Assembly (NCBI RefSeq): GCF_000282095.2
Contig: NZ_AKKC02000011.1
Span: 62,001-126,000, forward strand
DNA: 64,000 nucleotides
Reading direction: 5' to 3'
DNA from: Rhizobium sp. CF080
GTDB lineage: Bacteria > Pseudomonadota > Alphaproteobacteria > Rhizobiales > Rhizobiaceae
Position 1 is the stretch's first letter, and every line of letters starts with the position of its first letter. A program made the position numbers and the translations under genes. The notes beneath the pieces are model-generated. The model made no database searches and had not been told where the DNA came from. It worked only from the letters and a program-made list of their open reading frames with translations. Shown one piece after another: positions 61,200-64,000 of this stretch.

Positions 61200-62200
61200 T
61201 GGACGTTAGCAGCATGCAAGCAACCGCGACGGCCAAAAGGGAGCCGCTGCTCTCGATCAAGGGGCTGAAAACCCATTTCGCCACGAGGGCAGGCGTCGTG
61301 AAAGCGGTCGATGGGGTCGATATCGAACTCGGTCGTGGCGAGATTCTGGGTCTTGTCGGTGAGTCAGGTTCCGGCAAGTCGATCACCGGCTTCTCCATTC
61401 TGGGTCTGATCGATCCGCCCGGCCGTATCGTGGACGGCAGCATCGACTATGACGGTTTCGATCTCGTTTCGATGGGCGAGGAGGCCCGCCGGCAATTGCG
61501 TGGCAACGACATCGCGATGATCTTCCAGGATCCGTCGATGACCCTCAATCCGGTTCTACGCATCGACACGCAGCTGATCGAAACGGTCCAGGCGCATGCG
61601 GAGGTCAGCACGGCCGAAGCCCGGCAGCGGGCCAGGGATGCGCTCGTGCAGGTCGGCATTCCATCTCCCGATGAACGCCTGAAAGCCTACCCTTACGAAC
61701 TTTCCGGCGGCATGAGGCAGCGCATCGCCATCGCCATCGCTCTCATCAACAAGCCTAAGCTCATCATCGCGGACGAGCCGACGACTGCACTCGACGTGTC
61801 GATCCAGGGCCAGATCATCTATGAGGTGAAACAGCTTTGCCGCAAGACCGGCACCGCTCTCATCTGGATCACCCACGACCTCGCTGTCGTTGCTGGTCTC
61901 GCCGACCGTATCTCGGTCATGTATGCCGGCCGGATCGTCGAGACGGGCATCACTGCGGACGTGATCGAGAGGCCTCTGCACCCCTACACGCAAGGGCTGA
62001 TCGACTCCGTTCCTTCGCATGCCACGCGTGGCCGCAGACTTCACCAGATCAAGGGCATGACGCCGTCGCTGCTCAACCTGCCGCAGGGTTGCGCCTTTCG
62101 CGAACGGTGCGAAAGGGCGACGCCCGAATGTCTGGTCGCACCCGAACCTACCCTGTTGCCGGGCGGGAAATCGGTGCGCTGCTGGAATCCAGCCCTATGA
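61199..62200 (+). CDS. ABC transporter ATPase, DppD type
   Basis: The protein has 333 residues: Walker A GESGSGKS, Q-loop MIFQDPSMTLNPVLRI, signature YPYELSGGMRQRIAIAIAL and Walker B KLIIADEPTTALDVSIQ. The C-terminal oligopeptide-type cysteine motif is CAFRERCERATPEC. It forms a heterodimer with the next ATPase. The start at 61199 is coupled to the preceding stop. Confidence 0.95.
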   Translation: MDVSSMQATATAKREPLLSIKGLKTHFATRAGVVKAVDGVDIELGRGEILGLVGESGSGKSITGFSILGLIDPPGRIVDGSIDYDGFDLVSMGEEARRQLRGNDIAMIFQDPSMTLNPVLRIDTQLIETVQAHAEVSTAEARQRARDALVQVGIPSPDERLKAYPYELSGGMRQRIAIAIALINKPKLIIADEPTTALDVSIQGQIIYEVKQLCRKTGTALIWITHDLAVVAGLADRISVMYAGRIVETGITADVIERPLHPYTQGLIDSVPSHATRGRRLHQIKGMTPSLLNLPQGCAFRERCERATPECLVAPEPTLLPGGKSVRCWNPAL

Positions 62201-63225
62201 GACAGGACATGACGACAGAAAAAAGCCAGCAGGAACCGATGCTGGAACTACGTTCCCTCGCCAAGACGTTCACCAAGCCGGTCGGTGTGGCCGGGCACAT
62301 CGCCAACCTCTTTGGCGCTAGGGTCAAGAGGATCGACGTGCGCGCCGTCGCAGGCATCGATCTTTCCGTCAGAAGGGGGGAGGTCGTCGGGATCGTCGGC
62401 GAGTCCGGCTGCGGCAAGTCCACCGTCGCACGGATGATCGCCGGCATCAGCAGCATCAGCGCCGGGACCATCAGCTACAAAGGGGTCTCGTCCGCGACGA
62501 TGACGCCCGAACAGCGCCGGGATTTTGCGCTGAGCGTCCAGATGATTTTTCAGGACCCGTTCGCCTCGCTCAATCCGCGCATGCGCGTGGTCGATATCAT
62601 CGGTGAAGCGCCGGTCGCCCACGGTTTGATCCGTAAGGCCGAGCAGCGGGCTTACGTCGTTGATCTCATGGAAAAGGTTGGGCTTTCCGGCGCCTATGCC
62701 AACCGCTATCCGCACCAGTTTTCCGGTGGTCAGCGGCAGCGCATCGGCATTGCCCGTGCTCTTGCGGTCAAGCCATCGTTGATCATCTGCGATGAGGCGG
62801 TCGCCGCGCTCGATGTCTCGATCCAGGCGCAGGTGCTGAACCTCTTCATGGATCTGCGTGACGAGCTGGACCTGACCTATCTGTTCATTTCGCACAATCT
62901 GGGTGTCGTCGAACATATCTCCGACCGGGTGGTCATCATGTATCTCGGCCGCGTGGTGGAAATCGCGCCGACCGAAGAGCTGTTTTCCACTCCCAATCAT
63001 CCCTATACGCGGCTCTTGCTGGAGCAGTTGCCGGTGCTCGAAGCCGGCGAACGTGACTACAAGCCGATCCAGGGCGAGCTCCCGTCGCCGCTCGATCCTC
63101 CGTCGGGTTGTCCGTTCCATCCGCGCTGCCCAAGCGCAATGGATCGCTGCAAGCGAGACATTCCCGAACTCAAAGTGATTGGCCCTGGGCGCCTTTCAGC
63201 CTGTCATCTCAACGAAGCGGCCTGA
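62197..63225 (+). CDS. ABC transporter ATPase, DppF type
   Basis: The protein has 342 residues: Walker A GESGCGKST, Q-loop MIFQDPFASLNPRMRV, signature YPHQFSGGQRQRIGIARAL, Walker B LIICDEAVAALDVSIQ and the C-terminal CPFHPRCPSAMDRC cysteine motif. The residue after the Walker B Glu is Ala instead of the usual Pro (DEAVAALD for DEPVSALD), a common variant. It overlaps the preceding gene by four bases (ATGA). Confidence 0.95.
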   Translation: MRQDMTTEKSQQEPMLELRSLAKTFTKPVGVAGHIANLFGARVKRIDVRAVAGIDLSVRRGEVVGIVGESGCGKSTVARMIAGISSISAGTISYKGVSSATMTPEQRRDFALSVQMIFQDPFASLNPRMRVVDIIGEAPVAHGLIRKAEQRAYVVDLMEKVGLSGAYANRYPHQFSGGQRQRIGIARALAVKPSLIICDEAVAALDVSIQAQVLNLFMDLRDELDLTYLFISHNLGVVEHISDRVVIMYLGRVVEIAPTEELFSTPNHPYTRLLLEQLPVLEAGERDYKPIQGELPSPLDPPSGCPFHPRCPSAMDRCKRDIPELKVIGPGRLSACHLNEAA

Positions 63226-63227
63226 TC

Positions 63228-64000
63228 ATGCAAACTTTCAAAACCACCCCGCTCGCCGGAGATACTGCGATCCCGGCGCTCCTCGCCAGCGCGTCTTTCA
63301 GGGCTGCGACGAGCACTCTCGCACAAACCCATGACCGTTTCATCAGCGAGCTTGTGACGCTCACCGAAATTCCGGCGCCTCCCTTCAAGGAAGAGGTCCG
63401 AGGACAGGCATACCGGGACATGCTCGAAGCTGCCGGTCTGGAGGACGTCGCGATCGATTCCATCGGCAACGTTACGGGAGTTCGCCGAGGCAAGGCTTCG
63501 GGCGGACGCATGATCGCCGTTTCCGCTCATCTCGATACAGTGTTTCCCGAGGGGACCGATGTTACAGTCCGGCACGAGGGCTTTCGTCTTTCCGCGCCGG
63601 GCGTGGGCGACAATACCCGTGGCCTTGCAACAATCCTGGCCTATCTCCGTGCTCTCGATGGCGCCGGAATAGAGAGTCGGGACGACATTCTCGTTCTGGC
63701 GACCGTTGGCGAGGAAGGCGAGGGCGATCTGCGCGGCATGCGGCACTTCTTCGCCAACAGCGCCTATCGCGACCGCATTGCCGCTCTCATATGCCTCGAT
63801 GGCCCGACGCCGGCCGATACCATCGTTTCCGCAGGAACGGGGTCGAAACGTTACCAGGTGACGTTCCGAGGACCGGGTGGCCACAGCTTTGCCGACCATG
63901 GAATCGTCAATCCGATGATTGCCGCAGCACGTGCCGTTGTCGAACTCGGGCGTCTTTCCCTGCCGGACGACCCGAAGACCACATGCAGTTCCACGGTCAT
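63228..64000 (+). CDS. M20-type metallopeptidase (incomplete at window end)
   Basis: The visible part has about 257 residues from ATG 63228, two bases after the ATPase stop, so it is the last visible gene of the operon. Metal-binding motifs of M20/M28 peptidases are present: ISELVTLTEIPAPPFKE near residue 40, VSAHLDTVFPEG near 100 (His/Asp), GVGDNTRGLATILAYLRAL near 127 (Asp) and LATVGEEGEGDLRGMRHFF near 160 (Glu-Glu). It probably hydrolyses the imported peptide or amide in the cytoplasm. No stop is reached before 64000. Confidence 0.88.
   Translation, partial: MQTFKTTPLAGDTAIPALLASASFRAATSTLAQTHDRFISELVTLTEIPAPPFKEEVRGQAYRDMLEAAGLEDVAIDSIGNVTGVRRGKASGGRMIAVSAHLDTVFPEGTDVTVRHEGFRLSAPGVGDNTRGLATILAYLRALDGAGIESRDDILVLATVGEEGEGDLRGMRHFFANSAYRDRIAALICLDGPTPADTIVSAGTGSKRYQVTFRGPGGHSFADHGIVNPMIAAARAVVELGRLSLPDDPKTTCSSTV

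Overview
The window looks like part of a Rhizobiales chromosome or large replicon, most likely from the Rhizobiaceae. Support comes from high-GC core genes, a DUF982 small protein, LysR-governed sugar and peptide ABC import operons, and insertion sequences typical of rhizobia. It has three parts: a phage-derived left end (1 to about 7.1 kb), a capsule/surface-polysaccharide island riddled with insertion sequences (about 7.1 to 42 kb), and a core-like metabolic region that starts after a tRNA-Gln gene (42.06 kb to the end).

Left end: on the minus strand lies a DUF3489 gene followed by the start of a probable DUF2924 gene. On the plus strand lies an overlapping phage packaging set: a ParB-like/DNA methylase fusion, a DUF5681 protein, and a large terminase broken by an in-frame TAG. 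Four small minus-strand genes with signal or membrane segments and a divergent Xre-type regulator follow.

Polysaccharide island: three near-identical 845-bp IS5-family elements (IS427-like, translated by a -1 frameshift) bracket an rmlC-rmlB-rmlD-rmlA operon for dTDP-L-rhamnose and a kpsM-kpsT-kpsE-kpsC-like capsule export set. Next comes a graveyard of IS21, IS110 and IS66 elements, including one intact IS66 element inserted with an 8-bp duplication inside an older IS66. Beyond it, from 40.2 down to 24.4 kb on the minus strand, runs an AT-richer block. It encodes two glycosyltransferases, a 900-residue protein joining three glycosyltransferase-like regions (the last resembling GT29 sialyltransferases), two FkbM methyltransferases each followed by a phage ABA-sandwich-like protein, an SGNH hydrolase-like protein, a Tat-signal beta-helix protein with a C-terminal S74 self-cleaving chaperone, and a second KpsM-type permease. 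This block is the most unusual content of the window.

Right part: tRNA-Gln, a cluster of TTCCCTG repeats, a class A penicillin-binding protein, DUF982, a GMC oxidoreductase and a sugar isomerase-like protein. A LysR regulator then diverges from a sugar ABC importer (binding protein, two permeases, ATPase, MarR regulator). A second LysR regulator diverges from an MmgE/PrpD gene and a dipeptide-type ABC importer (dppABCDF-like), ending in an M20-type peptidase cut by the window edge. Similar 7-5-7 dyads lie before the LysR-governed units. The MmgE/PrpD gene carries a 38-bp Nextera mate-pair junction adapter and a 99-bp duplication, which is an assembly artefact and not biology.
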